A stretch of DNA of 64,000 nt from the NCBI GenBank assembly GCA_025602905.1, contig JAHLKI010000002.1, positions 124,001 to 188,000 on the forward strand. Reading direction: 5' to 3'. Below are positions 1 to 9,957 of this stretch, one piece after another. The number at the start of each line of letters is the position of its first letter. The stretch's first letter is position 1. This DNA is from Phlyctochytrium arcticum (Eukaryota > Chytridiomycota > Chytridiomycetes > Chytridiales > Chytridiaceae). Position numbers and translations under genes: made by a program. The notes under the pieces are model-generated. The model was given only the letters and a program-made list of their open reading frames with translations, did not search any database and had not been told where the DNA came from.

Positions 1-219
1 GAACCTAACGGGATTACACCGTAGATGATGTGCACAGGTTATAGTATCCCCAGATTTTGACTTCTGTTTAGGCTTTTTGACTGTAAAATTTGACTGTTTT
101 GACACGTACTGTCTAATGAGCCCTGCCTTGTAACAAAGGATATCTTTGCCCATCCTTGCTTACTGGCACTCCAAAAGATAAGTGAATATGTTAGCTGATT
201 CAAGAGCCAAATCATCAAA

Positions 220-291
220 TCCCAGATAGTATAGTGGCTAGTATCTCCCCCTGTCACGGGGAAGACCTGGGTTCGATTCCCAGTCTGGGAG
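220..291 (+). tRNA. tRNA-Asp (anticodon GTC)
   Basis: The 7-bp acceptor stem pairs 220-226 (TCCCAGA) with 284-290 (TCTGGGA). Position 291 is a G discriminator, as expected for eukaryotic tRNA-Asp. The anticodon loop reads CTGTCAC, giving anticodon GTC, and the T arm contains GGTTCGATTCC. There is no intron and CCA is not encoded. A T-rich run follows at about 300-316 and probably acts as the RNA polymerase III terminator. Confidence 0.95.
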
Positions 292-548
292 CTGTGATTT
301 CTTTTTTTTTCTTTTTCTTGTTTTCGACAAATGCACACACTACCTTCCTTTGCCCTCAGATCTTACGTGCTGCAATAGGATCCCAGATTTCCATTTGATT
401 TTAAAGTCTGTTACTCGATTCGTTTTTTCATTCGCGTGAGAACATTTTTGGCGGAGCTCTGTCAGGGCAACATCGATTGAGGAGGAGGACGCGCTCTTGA
501 TCTCAAGACCAATTCACCTCGATCTTCGCATCCCATACATATCCCACA

Positions 549-791
549 ATGGACTCGGCTACTAAGCTCACAACAGCCCGGGAATCCCTGTCCGTCCTTC
601 ACGAAATCTCCACACTGTTGAATACCGGGCTCGACCGAGAATCACTTGCACTGTGCGTCTCCCTCTGCGAAAGTGGGGTCAACCCCGAGGCTCTCGCGGC
701 GGTTATCCGAGAATTGAAGAGAGAGGGCAGCAAAACATCAACGCAGGGCGGCGCTGTAAGAAGTGATGGGGAAGATAGAATAACAGGGTGA
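549..791 (+). CDS. MZT1: MOZART1, gamma-tubulin complex small subunit
   Basis: An 80-residue single-exon protein matching the mitotic-spindle organizing protein 1 family. In known members this small helical protein binds the N-termini of gamma-tubulin complex proteins and is needed to recruit the complex to microtubule-organizing centres. The family signature is clear: helix 1 (residues about 9-25, ending EISTLLNTGLD), then LALCVSLCESGVNPEALA and a final helix with VIRELKRE. The length is typical. The acidic, polar tail after residue 60 is variable in the family. The start is the first ATG of the frame, just after a CA-rich leader. It lies downstream of tRNA-Asp and converges on the capping protein gene. 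Confidence 0.9.
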   Translation: MDSATKLTTARESLSVLHEISTLLNTGLDRESLALCVSLCESGVNPEALAAVIRELKREGSKTSTQGGAVRSDGEDRITG

Positions 792-1120
792 AGAGGAATT
801 GTTGAGAATCACCCAAATGTCCACTTTACTCGCCCCATTCGCAATCTCTACCAACCGCACCCTTACAATGGAGTACAAGTGGACCTGGCATCTTTACCAC
901 ACGAACGTGCACCAGTGCATATAGTCAAGTACAGCATATAATCAAGGACGGGGGATTCGACAAAGATCCGGAATGGGACGCCGTGACCGGCAAAAGACGA
1001 CCACGCGAATATTGTAGACTAACAGACTATGTACGAGGGGAGGAAGGTAGCATTACAAAGAAAAATTGATTACTTTGCATGTAATTCGGAACCTATTTTG
1101 TCTGAAAGTTTTGTAGAATA
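792..1120. other. Convergent intergenic region, no gene seen
   Basis: This stretch lies between the stop of MZT1 and the stop of the capping protein gene on the other strand. It should hold both 3' ends. No conserved reading frame or structured repeat was seen. Confidence 0.5.
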
Positions 1121-2363
1121 TTAGAGCCATTGGGATTTTGCAAGGGATGCATTTTTAGTGTCCTTACATGCTGCAATAGATTCCCAGTTGATTTTGTTGC
1201 GTGTTATTGGCAGCGCGCGGCGCAGACCCTTAAAGACGCTATCGGAGAGGGCAGCAAACTTGTCGCTGAGGGCGTTCTGGAACTCTGTTTCGTTTTTCGA
1301 GATGTGACGGAGGACGGATGCGGCAAAGGCGCGGGGATCCTTTTGGGTCAAAAATATGTTACTCGGAGTCCTCTACATTTGATCTGGCGTTCAAAACGTA
1401 CTGGATTTGCCCCAACATTAATGGAAATGTCCTTGTTGGCTGTGAGTTGAACATTGCCATCCTCGTAATAGTGTACAGTAACCCGCAAAAGCCCCTTCAG
1501 CTCCCCGGTGCTTGGCTGCGCAATCCACTGAGATCGCCATCGGCCATTCCTAGAGGGAAAGGAATACCTTGGTCAGCGTATCAATTGTAATTTTTGTTAG
1601 ACCACAATTTTACCAAAAGTTGTCAGGATTGTATTTATTGTCCACGATGAGTAATACGAGCTCATTTCCATCGTAAACAGTAGCTACGCCATCAGGATAA
1701 TGTTCTGCGATATATTTGGAGGCAGCATCGTCCAATGCGGCTCTGCATCGCAAGGGTTAGCAGAAATGACAGGTGTTACGGCTGCAGTGCGTCACTTACC
1801 GGTGGTCTTCTGAATCCTGATTTCGCTCTACATCTTGAGGATCGGAGGAAGTCTGAGGATGATACTTTTAGAATGCGTTCGTGGGTCCCACAAACCCACA
1901 AACAAAAAGAATCACTCACTAAGCGGATGTGATCTACGGCAAACACTTGCGAGGCCCGTGGGTCAAGATATCGAGACTCATCTATTCTGCCCCATGGTGA
2001 AAGAACAATCTCCAGCACAGAACAATCCAGTCAGCTTCTGGGGAATCCTCTATCGCTTGCACTCATCCCTCACCTGATACTTCTGTCCCGGAGGTGTGAT
2101 GGTGGTATATTGTTCAATGTTGTATTCTTCAAACATGGCGGGGGCGCCAGTTTCTAGCAATGTCTCATCATCCAGCAGCACTCGAACATCTGTACAATGC
2201 GTTTTGTGTAAGTTCTGGTTGCCTGTGCCGTATATATAGGGCTCTGGTTTTGGACATGCACATGGGACCTACCATTGAAGACATCGTTGATTTCTCCCGG
2301 GGGACTGTCCCGCATGAACCCCCCGACAATCTGCAGATTCCTCTCGCTTGTAGGGTCGGCCAT
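1121..2363 (-). CDS. CAP1: F-actin capping protein subunit alpha
   Basis: The alpha subunit of CapZ, which with the beta subunit caps actin filament barbed ends. The gene has about six exons. Exon 1 encodes [17 protein letters not shown] and [12 protein letters not shown], the family's conserved N-terminal PPGE.N.VFN motif. Later exons give VLLDDETLL, then a segment with SRYLDP and FAVDHIR, then [14 protein letters not shown], then NGRWRSQW and [11 protein letters not shown], the most conserved block of the family. The last exon holds the C-terminal [17 protein letters not shown], matching the vertebrate LRR.LPVTR.KIDW tail that forms the actin-binding tentacle. Splice sites are standard, for example donor GTAAGT near 1799. 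The start at 2363 fits the alignment, and upstream in-frame Met codons would add unrelated residues. It converges on MZT1 and is divergent from translin. Confidence 0.88.
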
Positions 2364-2558
2364 GAGTAGAAGTCTAGAAGAGTGCGGTGGACGACTGGAC
2401 CTAGCGGTGATGGTTTCCCTGCGATTTTCCAACAAGATGGCAGCTCCAACGGCGCGTTACCAAGTCCCACGTTGGCCAGCCCGGCGGCTAGGGCTGGAAT
2501 ATTGACCTTGAGACTTCGAGTGTGGGAGCGTCGTTCAATTCAGATCATCACTTTCAAC

Positions 2559-3781
2559 ATGGTCAACTTTGAATACTTTCAAGATCTGGTGGCCTCTGTA
2601 GATGATGAAACAGCTCATCGTGAGGTGGGATCCAAGTGCACATCCCGGAAGTCATCATTACCGACGTTCCCTCTCGCGTTTTAGAACATTCGGGTGCGAG
2701 TGCGGGAACTCGAAAAACAATGCCGTGTAGTTGGTTAGAGCAAGCATAAATATTTCCAAGAGGGATATTTTCTTAATCCATTTGTTAATAGCGGCCATCC
2801 TCAACCAGATCCATTTCTCCACGACCGAAGAGAGTATGCTCGCAAAATTGGCCGACACGCAAAGTCCACTGACATTAAATAGCAATACAAAAGGCAAGTG
2901 AAGCAGCAACGGCTCAGTTCAAGGAAGTCCGGGAAGCGATTCGTAGCCTAGCAGAGCTAGTACCCAAGGACCAATACTACAGGTAGGGAAGCTACTACCA
3001 ATTTGTCAACAAAGACACTTAATCCTTCCCATCCAGATACAATACCATGTGGTTGCATGGTATTCAGCAAGGTACCTAACGAATGCACAGAATGTCAACC
3101 TTGGGATCTTTCAGTCTGACCTGCCCACCCACAGCCATCTTCTTGGCATCATATATCCACTACCTCTGGACAGAAACCCTCATCACAATACCAGAGATTG
3201 AGGAGCTACTAGGGGGTGGGTTGCAGTTGGATCATATATTGCTTATGCACGCTAGTAGTGACAAAAGCATTCAGTGAAAGTTGATTTGAAGGGTCAAGAT
3301 CCAGGATTTCATTTGGGAGTTGAGGATTTCCTCCACGGCGTAGTATCGCTCCCTGCGGAATTGGTAAGAACGCGCTGCGCCTGTTTCTTGCCTGATTTTC
3401 TCTAAATCAAATTAGGGCCGACTGGCTGTGAACTGCGTGACACATGGTGACTATAATCGTCCATCCAGGTGAGGCGTTCAGTTGAATACCAACCAACGTG
3501 CAGCAATATTAATACCAGATGCAGGATCTCCAAATTTGTGGGAGAGCTCTATTCCGGTTTCCAGCTTTTAAATCTCAAAAACGACTCGCTTCGCAAGCGA
3601 TTTGATTCGTTAAAGTACGACATCAAGAAGATCGAGGAGGTATGACGGCATGATAACTTAAATGATACTGAAGTGGAAATTTACAATGACTGTTATATAG
3701 GTCGTCTATGATATACGCTTGCGGGGTTTGGCCAAATTGGAGAATCCTGAACCTTCAAACCCCGAAATTAAGCAATCGTGA
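2559..3781 (+). CDS. TSN: Translin, RNA-binding subunit of C3PO
   Basis: Translin forms an octameric RNA- and DNA-binding ring. With TRAX (TSNAX) it makes the C3PO endoribonuclease that processes tRNA leaders and RNAi passenger strands. The start MVNFEYFQDLVASVDDE matches the family N-terminus. Exons joined across short introns give IRVRVRELEKQC, AAILNQIHFSTTEE, FKEVREAIRSLAELV, then PKDQYYRYN.MW, an intermediate helix, GFHLGVEDFLHGV, VTHGDYNRP (the conserved VTAGDY.RP loop), GELYSGFQLLNLKND and LRKRFDSLKYDIKKIEEVVYD. The catalytic acidic residues of C3PO belong to TRAX, and no TRAX gene is present here. About seven introns are inferred, and some junctions in the first half are approximate. 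The stop at 3779-3781 lies just before the VMS1 3' end. Confidence 0.87.
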
Positions 3782-3852
3782 TATGATCGGAACACCCTGG
3801 CGGGGCGCGAAATGGAATTGTGTGCAATAAATTAAGCAGCTGTTTCTTTCGT

Positions 3853-5730
3853 TTATGTAGCCAAAATTTGGTGTTTCTATAGCGAATGCAGAATGATTAG
3901 ATAGGATAAGCAATTTGATTAATGCCTTACACTCACCTGCACACACATCAGAGAACAATAGCGGAACTGAAACTTGATGAACGGCGTGATTCCCCCCAGC
4001 CCCTTCCCACAGGCCCCACATTGATTTTGTTGCGCTCGAATCCGGGCTTCCGCAGCCAGGGCCCTCTTTTCCCTGTCGAGTCGAGCACGGGCTTCTGGTG
4101 TCATACCCGAGGCCTCGCGATCCGTCTTGGATAACTTCGCAAAAGCCGCACCCTTCCGTGATGGAGGGGGTGATGGTGCTACCGGTTCAGGTGTAGGGGC
4201 AGCGGCTTCCTTGGCGGCTTTGTACGCCTTTTGTTTCTCTTTCTGCTTCTTTTTCTTCTCACGATCTTTCTCTTTCTGTTGCGCTTCCATTTCTGGAGTA
4301 AGAGCTCCGGGGACTCGTGCCTCTTTCCAGTCCCAAGCATCAGGACAGATGTGAACGTATCGACGAAAAGCGTCGCGGGTATCTTTGTCCTGAGCAACTT
4401 CGTATGGTCGAAGAGATTTCTTTTCAGTTGTCAAAGTAGGATTTGCGCCTCGTGTTAGGAGAAAGTTGACCACCTCAGGAGAACCTGCTGCTGCAGCGAC
4501 GTGAAGTAGTGATGTACCTTCTGATTCAGGAAAAAGGGCATTAACGTCAAAAGTGGAATTTGAATCAAGTAGGGAACGTAATAGGTCGACTTTAGAACGT
4601 TTGGACAGATCGATGAGCTTTACAATCAATGGGTCCAACTTGGGTGCAGCTGCAACGGGGGGTTCCACCGGTAAGACTGGTTTACGGGCTTGCACCGGTA
4701 TTGGCGTAGCCGGGCCGACAACGACAGGGGCAGCCTTTTCCAAATCTACTTGCCTAACTGAGATAAGTTCTTCAAAGCAGCGCTGTAGTTCACTGAGTGT
4801 TGGTCGTCGAGTAGCAAACGGAAATGAGCGGATAGACGATTCTTGCGCCCGAAGAGGAGACCCGTCAAACAGGAGAACCTTTCGACTAGATGATGGAACT
4901 CGCATAAATATCAGATCGCTCGACACTATATGGTCCGTCCAGCTCAGGAGCAATTCGCGGATCTCCTGTTGGAGTGCTTGCTCATTGTATCGGCGAAGGG
5001 AGGATCCGGCAGAATTGGCTTTGCCTTTAGCGCTATCATTACTGCTTTGTGCGCCACCCTGCTTCCTCCGTGTAGTGTACCGATGGAAGGTCTTGTGAAC
5101 GATGGCTTTTCCCGTTCGGCAATCAATCACGGTTCCTGCGAAGTGACCTGCTGCCAACATGAGCAGTGTCCATTTGACCGGCTTTGTGCCTTGCAGTTGC
5201 CGCAATCGCTCTGTAAGCGCCGATGCATCACGCAAGAACTCGGCATCCCGTTTGTTGCCAGTAAAAAGCTGTTTGTAGAGCATGAGGGCCTTCTCTTGGT
5301 CATCCGCAAGTGGCAAAAGGACAAAGGGCGATCCAGACACTTCGGGAAGCCGCCCTGCAGTACCGACCGCAGAATCCTCCTCGTCCGTATCATCATCACT
5401 GCCCTCAATACTGCTGACCTCTGTCAGTTCATCAAATTCCTCTTCCGATATTGGTGGTTTAGATTGAAGTTTTCTTTGTAAATTGTACCGATGCCAGTCA
5501 GTCTTGTAATGTTCCCGCATGCCATCAGTAGTAGTGAACTGAAGGCCCCCGCAACTGATGCATGTTTTCGATGATGAGGGTTCTTTTTTGGCGACGGTTT
5601 CCCTCTCGGCCTTCTGTGAGCTTTCCACCAGTATGCTTGGCGCACTCCCTCCAATTCGGGCCAAGAGAGACTCTTGCAAGTCGAAAAGCCGAAGTGGCCC
5701 GTCTGGTTTGGTCGTCTTCTTTCCGGACAT
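3853..5730 (-). CDS. VMS1: Vms1/ANKZF1 peptidyl-tRNA hydrolase
   Basis: Vms1 releases stalled nascent chains from 60S ribosomes in ribosome quality control and protects mitochondria. Numbering from 5730, there is a C2H2 zinc finger at residues 57-80 (CISC..H.....H), an acidic linker, and the VLRF1 release domain at about 180-320. The VLRF1 domain has the hallmark KQGGAQSS loop (Gln228 is the expected catalytic residue) followed by KGKANSAGSSLRRYNE. An ankyrin region spans about 376-460, then a charged coiled coil, and a C-terminal CGAC...YCSLMC zinc-binding motif. The 3' end looks split: donor GTGAGT at 3936, then a 24-nt exon 3853-3876 encoding KHQILAT and stop, which restores the C..H spacing of the family. 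An alternative start at 5826 adds 32 residues with no clear homology. Confidence 0.88.
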
Positions 5731-6029
5731 TGGAGCTGTATATGATGGGCGGTTCCTGACCTTTTCAACGACGTCCAGGCGATCTAAAGAAATAGTTGAG
5801 GGTGAGCGGACTCGGCGGAGTGTCACTGCTGCTCCATCTGTGGCACAGTCCTCACACTGCCAGAAACAGCTCTTTGCTCACTTCTTGGACCAATCATATT
5901 GCAGATCATATTGGACGCTAGGTGGAGTCGAACGCTGAATATCAATAGCATAGTTACCCGGAGAGGGATCGAGCCAGTCGATCAACGTGAAGCTCTGTGA
6001 ATTGAAAGGAAAATGTTGATTGATCCATA

Positions 6030-6823
6030 ATGGTTGCCCCGTCTGAGCAGCAAACTCGACCACCAGTCCCGCAAAACTATCGATTGGCAGTCATATGCGC
6101 CAGTAACCAGAACCGTAGCATGGAAGCGCACAATGTGTTGCAGTAAGGCACAATCTTGCCTGAACTTTCCTTATTGTAAGCTGACAACTTTACAGAAAAG
6201 CCGGATATACAGTCTCTTCTTATGGAACCGGAAGCGCAGTGCGGCTACCGGGCCCTGCAGCCGATAAACCAAATATATACCCCTTCGGTGTGCCATACAA
6301 CGATATCTTCAATGATCTACAAAAGAAGGATGCGGCATTGTATGTCCAAATTTAGGTCAAAACTCCTATGAACAAGCAGTTTAATCATTTGTTTAGGTAC
6401 AAAACAAATGGATTATTGCAGATGCTGGACAGAAATCGACGGATAAAGAAGGCCCCAGAACGGTTCCAAGAATCAAGAGATGTCTTTGATGTTATAATCT
6501 CATGCGAGGAACGGTGTTTTGATTCGGCTTGTGAAGGTATGCTTGTATGCCATTGCCTGCTCATTTCACCGCCTTATTTTCCCATATTTCGTCAACTACA
6601 AGATTTGGATGGTCGTCCGGCAGAGTTGAATCGGCCAGTTCACCTACTGAACATTGAGATCAAAGATAACCATGCTGAAGCGGCTGTTGGTGGGCAGCTC
6701 ATTTTGCAACTGGTGAACATGATCACGCAGTCTGCTGATCGGGATGCGGAAATGGATTCGATAGTAGAGCAATTCGCAGCACGGACGAATGCTCAGTTAT
6801 TACACTCAATATGCTTTTTTTGA
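6030..6823 (+). CDS. SSU72: RNA polymerase II CTD phosphatase Ssu72
   Basis: Ssu72 dephosphorylates Ser5 of the Rpb1 CTD and works with the cleavage and polyadenylation factor in 3'-end formation. Exon 1 encodes MVAPSEQQ..., then [19 protein letters not shown], containing the low-molecular-weight phosphatase loop C-X5-R. After a 55-nt intron come [19 protein letters not shown] and DKPNIYPFG. Further exons give [19 protein letters not shown], then [13 protein letters not shown], then the C-terminal domain ([17 protein letters not shown], then [18 protein letters not shown]). The family typically ends in a hydrophobic VCF-type tail, as here. The coding region starts 299 bp from the VMS1 start used here, so the two share a divergent promoter. 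Confidence 0.92.
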
Positions 6824-7209
6824 GGAAACAAATCAGGTCGTACGAAAACGGCCGAACTGAAACGGGCGTGTATTATAAGAACAATCTCGAAACAGTAACA
6901 GAAAAGGACACTCCATCACGAAGGTTCTTTATGTCTTTTTTCGGATCATTTCGCAGCCTGAGCTGGGCGGTTTCGTCAAAGAGGGCGTGTCCGGTGGTTT
7001 ACAGGGCCGGGCTGGGGTCGACGGACTCGGTGCTGGCATTGTGATGCCTGTACCTGAGCAGCAGCACTTTCATCAAAGCCAGCATTGTCAAATTGTCTGA
7101 ATAACGAAATGCGTCCGGCAGACCTGCCTCCCGAAGCCGCCAACAGACCATATCTCCAAACACACAACAATAAAAGCCGGAACTCCGCACCCCAAACTGC
7201 ATGCAGTGG
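6824..7209. other. Region downstream of SSU72, no gene supported
   Basis: This region holds the SSU72 3' end and sequence next to the Harbinger remnant. Short open frames exist on both strands but show no recognisable motif. It could include the decayed C-terminal end of the transposase. Confidence 0.4.
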
Positions 7210-7510
7210 TCAATACACGCTTGGCCGTCGACTAACAGTACTTGCAGAAGGTGGTCTGATGGGCGGACCTTTATCCTCGATCATCATGTTGTGGAGAATG
7301 ATGCAAGTTTTGATGATGAGGGTCATGCGTTCCCTGTACCAGGTGAGGGCGGGGCGGGTGAGGATATGGAAACGACCTTGTAGCAGCTTTAGCATCATCA
7401 CTCAGACACAAAATATTGAATACTCTGTAACTCACCATGTAACACTCCAAATGCTCGCTCTATGTCTTTCCTGACGGCCTCTTGAACCTGAGCGTGTCAC
7501 GCACGGAATT
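7210..7510 (-). pseudogene. PIF/Harbinger-type transposase remnant
   Basis: On the minus strand the sequence encodes QVQEAVRKDIERAFGVLHG and, after a probable 60-nt intron (GTGAGT...CTACAAG), RFHILTRPALTWY followed by IIKTCIILHNMMIEDKG. These blocks match the C-terminal half of the PIF/Harbinger DDE transposase, where the glutamate of the IERAFGVLQ..F block and the CIILHNMI.ED block are conserved. Just upstream the frame is closed by TGA where an Arg codon would be expected, and the N-terminal half with the first catalytic Asp residues is missing. The copy is therefore a truncated, inactive fragment. Confidence 0.75.
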
Positions 7511-7652
7511 GTCCGGGGATCAAATTGAGTCCGGGCAAATTTTGGTTTTAAAATTGAGAATTTCAAAGTCGGACTTTTTTATTTGATGTTCCTGGGAATT
7601 TTTGTCCCGTTTTTCAGTGCGGACATATTTGACTCAACGGTTATCCCGGGCA
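7511..7652. repeat. Imperfect inverted repeat of about 140 bp
   Basis: The left end reads CCGGGGATCAAATTGAGTC. The right end, read in reverse complement, is CCCGGGATAACCGTTGAGTC. The arms enclose about 90 bp of AT-rich sequence. This resembles a small MITE-like unit or the end of a DNA transposon. It abuts the Harbinger remnant. Confidence 0.4.
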
Positions 7653-7709
7653 TACAAAGAATGATACTGATAAAGCGTAGAAAATTTACCACAGAATAAA
7701 GTACCTGTA

Positions 7710-7748
7710 GAAAGTGGTTAATGTTCCCGGGGATATTAACACCACTTC
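7710..7748. repeat. Imperfect palindrome centred on CCCGGGG
   Basis: The 39-bp segment reads GAAAGTGG-TTAATGTTCCCG on one side and, in reverse complement, GAAGTGGTGTTAATATCCCC on the other. It would form a hairpin. Its core resembles the repeated motif at 8093 and 8245, suggesting dispersed copies of one small element. Confidence 0.45.
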
Positions 7749-8092
7749 AACATACAAACCGTTGGTTACCAGCGCTTTTCTGGGCAGATTGCCCAATTTA
7801 AAATATTTTGTCGGCACCATTAGGAACCTTCAACATAACTTTCTTCTCCTTGGCTAATATCAAGGTACCGTAGTAATTTGACCAAATGGTTGTTGTTTCT
7901 ATCCATTTCCTGCCCTATCTTGCGCTTGTCGTTTTTCCCACGTCTTTCTTCATTCGTCACTTCCAACTCACCAATGTTGCAAAATCTATAAAAAATTGGG
8001 AAACCTTCTCCAGAAGTTTTTTGGAAGGCAGCTGAGTTGGGTGGTGGAGGAGCCGCAAGCGGAGTGTCCGCTTTCAATATGATGACGATGGG

Positions 8093-8122
8093 AAAAGCAT
8101 AGTTAATATTCCCGGGAACATT
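8093..8122 (+). repeat. 30-bp dispersed repeat, copy 1
   Basis: It begins AAAAGCATAGTTAATATTCC and continues CGGGAACATT. A second copy with two mismatches lies 152 bp downstream. The core TTCCCGGGAA is itself palindromic. Confidence 0.55.
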
Positions 8123-8244
8123 GAGAACATTATGCAATTACTCACCCGGGCCACGTTGTGGGAGGGGGAAATTTCATGCAGGGTGGTGGCTCGAATACTA
8201 TGGAAAACATTTTGCGAGGTTTACCGATGCATAGAACCTTAAAC

Positions 8245-8274
8245 AAAAGCATAGTTAGTATTCCCGGTAACATT
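8245..8274 (+). repeat. 30-bp dispersed repeat, copy 2
   Basis: It begins AAAAGCATAGTTAGTATTCC and continues CGGTAACATT, differing from copy 1 at two positions. There is no coding context. It is probably the end of a non-autonomous transposon or a recent segmental duplicate. Confidence 0.55.
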
Positions 8275-9080
8275 CCTGTGTTCATGTTGATAAAGAGATA
8301 CCCTTGTATCGTTCCTGGATCTCTGTTTTTCATTCATATCCTGTTATTCGAGTATGTTGTTTGCTATTTGTGCTTTCTTTCATTTTTTTGAAGAAATCCT
8401 GTTACATCAATTTTCTTTTCTTAAAGTTTATTCTGCCATTCATTGCTTCTGCAGAGTCGACTTTTGGAGGTTCTTTCTTTGTTCTTTAGTTTTGATGTTT
8501 CAAAAGTGAGTCGTATAACTCAGTCCGTTTTTACTTCTACTTGCACCTGCCAATACTTCGGGAACACCCTCAGCAATCGGTGTCCGCGTAACTCTACCCT
8601 CTGTAAACTGACGTGGAGACGGTACAGTATATAGTTGTCCAGCAGAGATGGTACAACTGGTGCAACTGTGCCAGCACGAGAGCGGAGCCTGGCTACACCG
8701 AGAAAACGTGGGAGGAAACAGTTTGTAACAAGTCGCGACTGCGCATCGCGTCGCGTCGCACTCCCACGCCCAGCCAATTGCTATTGTTCTCTTTTCTTCC
8801 CCTGTGCATAGTACATAGCCAGCATAGATATTCTCTCCCCCATAAACTTAACCTATAACTGTTCTTGACCTTTTGTATTTTACACTGAACAATGTTACTA
8901 CTGTCTTGTCCCTACTAACCATGTTATATACAGTTTCTGACAAAACGCTACAAACTGAAATGGAAGTTGTTTTAGAATGCGTAGCGCTTTGTTATCCTCA
9001 TGAATCAGCGAGCGGGAGAATTAATCATTTTAATGTTTATGTACACTGGATACTTCAGGGTTCTGCAGGTTCTGGAGTAA
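8275..9080. other. Gene-free stretch
   Basis: AT-rich sequence with short open frames on both strands, none with recognisable motifs, good start context or spliceable extension. No RNA gene was recognised. Confidence 0.45.
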
Positions 9081-9957
9081 CTACAGCTGACTTTTTTTTG
9101 GGTTTAGGGGTGTGTGGAGAAAGGGGTAGGCAAATGCCGGTGTACTAAGCCGCCGGCGCATCAAACCGGATGGCGTGGGTCTTAACATCGCCGTGGCGAG
9201 ACTGGGGAAAGATGTTGGCTGCTGAGGCCGTGACCGAAAGTGCAGCTGTGCCAGCCGCATCCCTTCATCCCATGTATTTTTCATCAGTCGAACAAGATTC
9301 TGCATATACGAGAAAGTCAGCAACGAAAGAAAGGAATCTCAATCGCACATCTGCAAACTTACATGATAGATTAAAAAACAATACATGACGGACAATGCCT
9401 GGTCAACATCGTCCATCTTGGTCGGAAATGCAGCAATTCCAATGTCGCTAACAGCAAACAATTCCTCCCGCACCCCGACCAAGACCCGAAAGACTACCTG
9501 CATGTCCACAACTTGGATATAGGCTACACCCAGGGTTTTCACCAGCAAAGCTCCAATCTCGTCTGGGAGACGCAGTGCCTCCACGTCTACCGCAGGAGTG
9601 AAGCCATCGTCGTTGGCATCCAGAATATTTCCGGCTTACCTGTTGCAAAACGGCTCGATACTGCGCCCGTGCGACCTTCATTCCATCTAGGAAGTTCTCT
9701 TCGGCATGCGGGGCACCTAGTCTGCCCCGGCCTGAATTCTCCCCGGAGCTGAACTCTTTGAACACGGAAGTTTTTCTATGCTTTTCCGTTTGTTCGACTA
9801 TAAGATAGTCGCATTTTTTGCTACGGCCGGCAGGATTCCCTCTGGCGACTTTATCCGCTTTTTCCGCGATCGAACAAAGTTCTCCAAAGAGGGCAGCAAA
9901 GGGCCTTTTTTTTAAGAAACCTTCCACAAAATGAGGTTGTCCAGAGAGCTTGGCCAT
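9081..9957 (-). CDS. Unrecognised protein, possibly a truncated gene
   Basis: I do not recognise this gene. An open frame from Met at 9957 (MAKLSGQPHFVEGFLKKRP) runs through a Lys/Glu-rich stretch to ARAQYRAVLQQ, with a good donor GTAAGC after it. The next exon would continue ILDANDDGFTPAVDVEALRL and a hydrophobic, coding-like block (LLVKTLGVAYIQVVDMQVVF). A last exon after 9315 is uncertain. Just upstream of the Met, in the same frame, the sequence EQDWTPQMAKLSGQPHFVE faintly resembles an ankyrin repeat. The gene may therefore have lost its 5' end where it meets the Fanzor remnant. Splice sites and amino acid use support coding, but no function is proposed. Confidence 0.4.

Noticed and set aside
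4553..5481. Two plus-strand open frames of about 180 codons each
   Set aside because: Both are antisense shadows of the conserved VMS1 coding region.
8613..8858. Plus-strand 81-codon frame
   Set aside because: No domain, no intron support and composition like the surrounding noncoding sequence.
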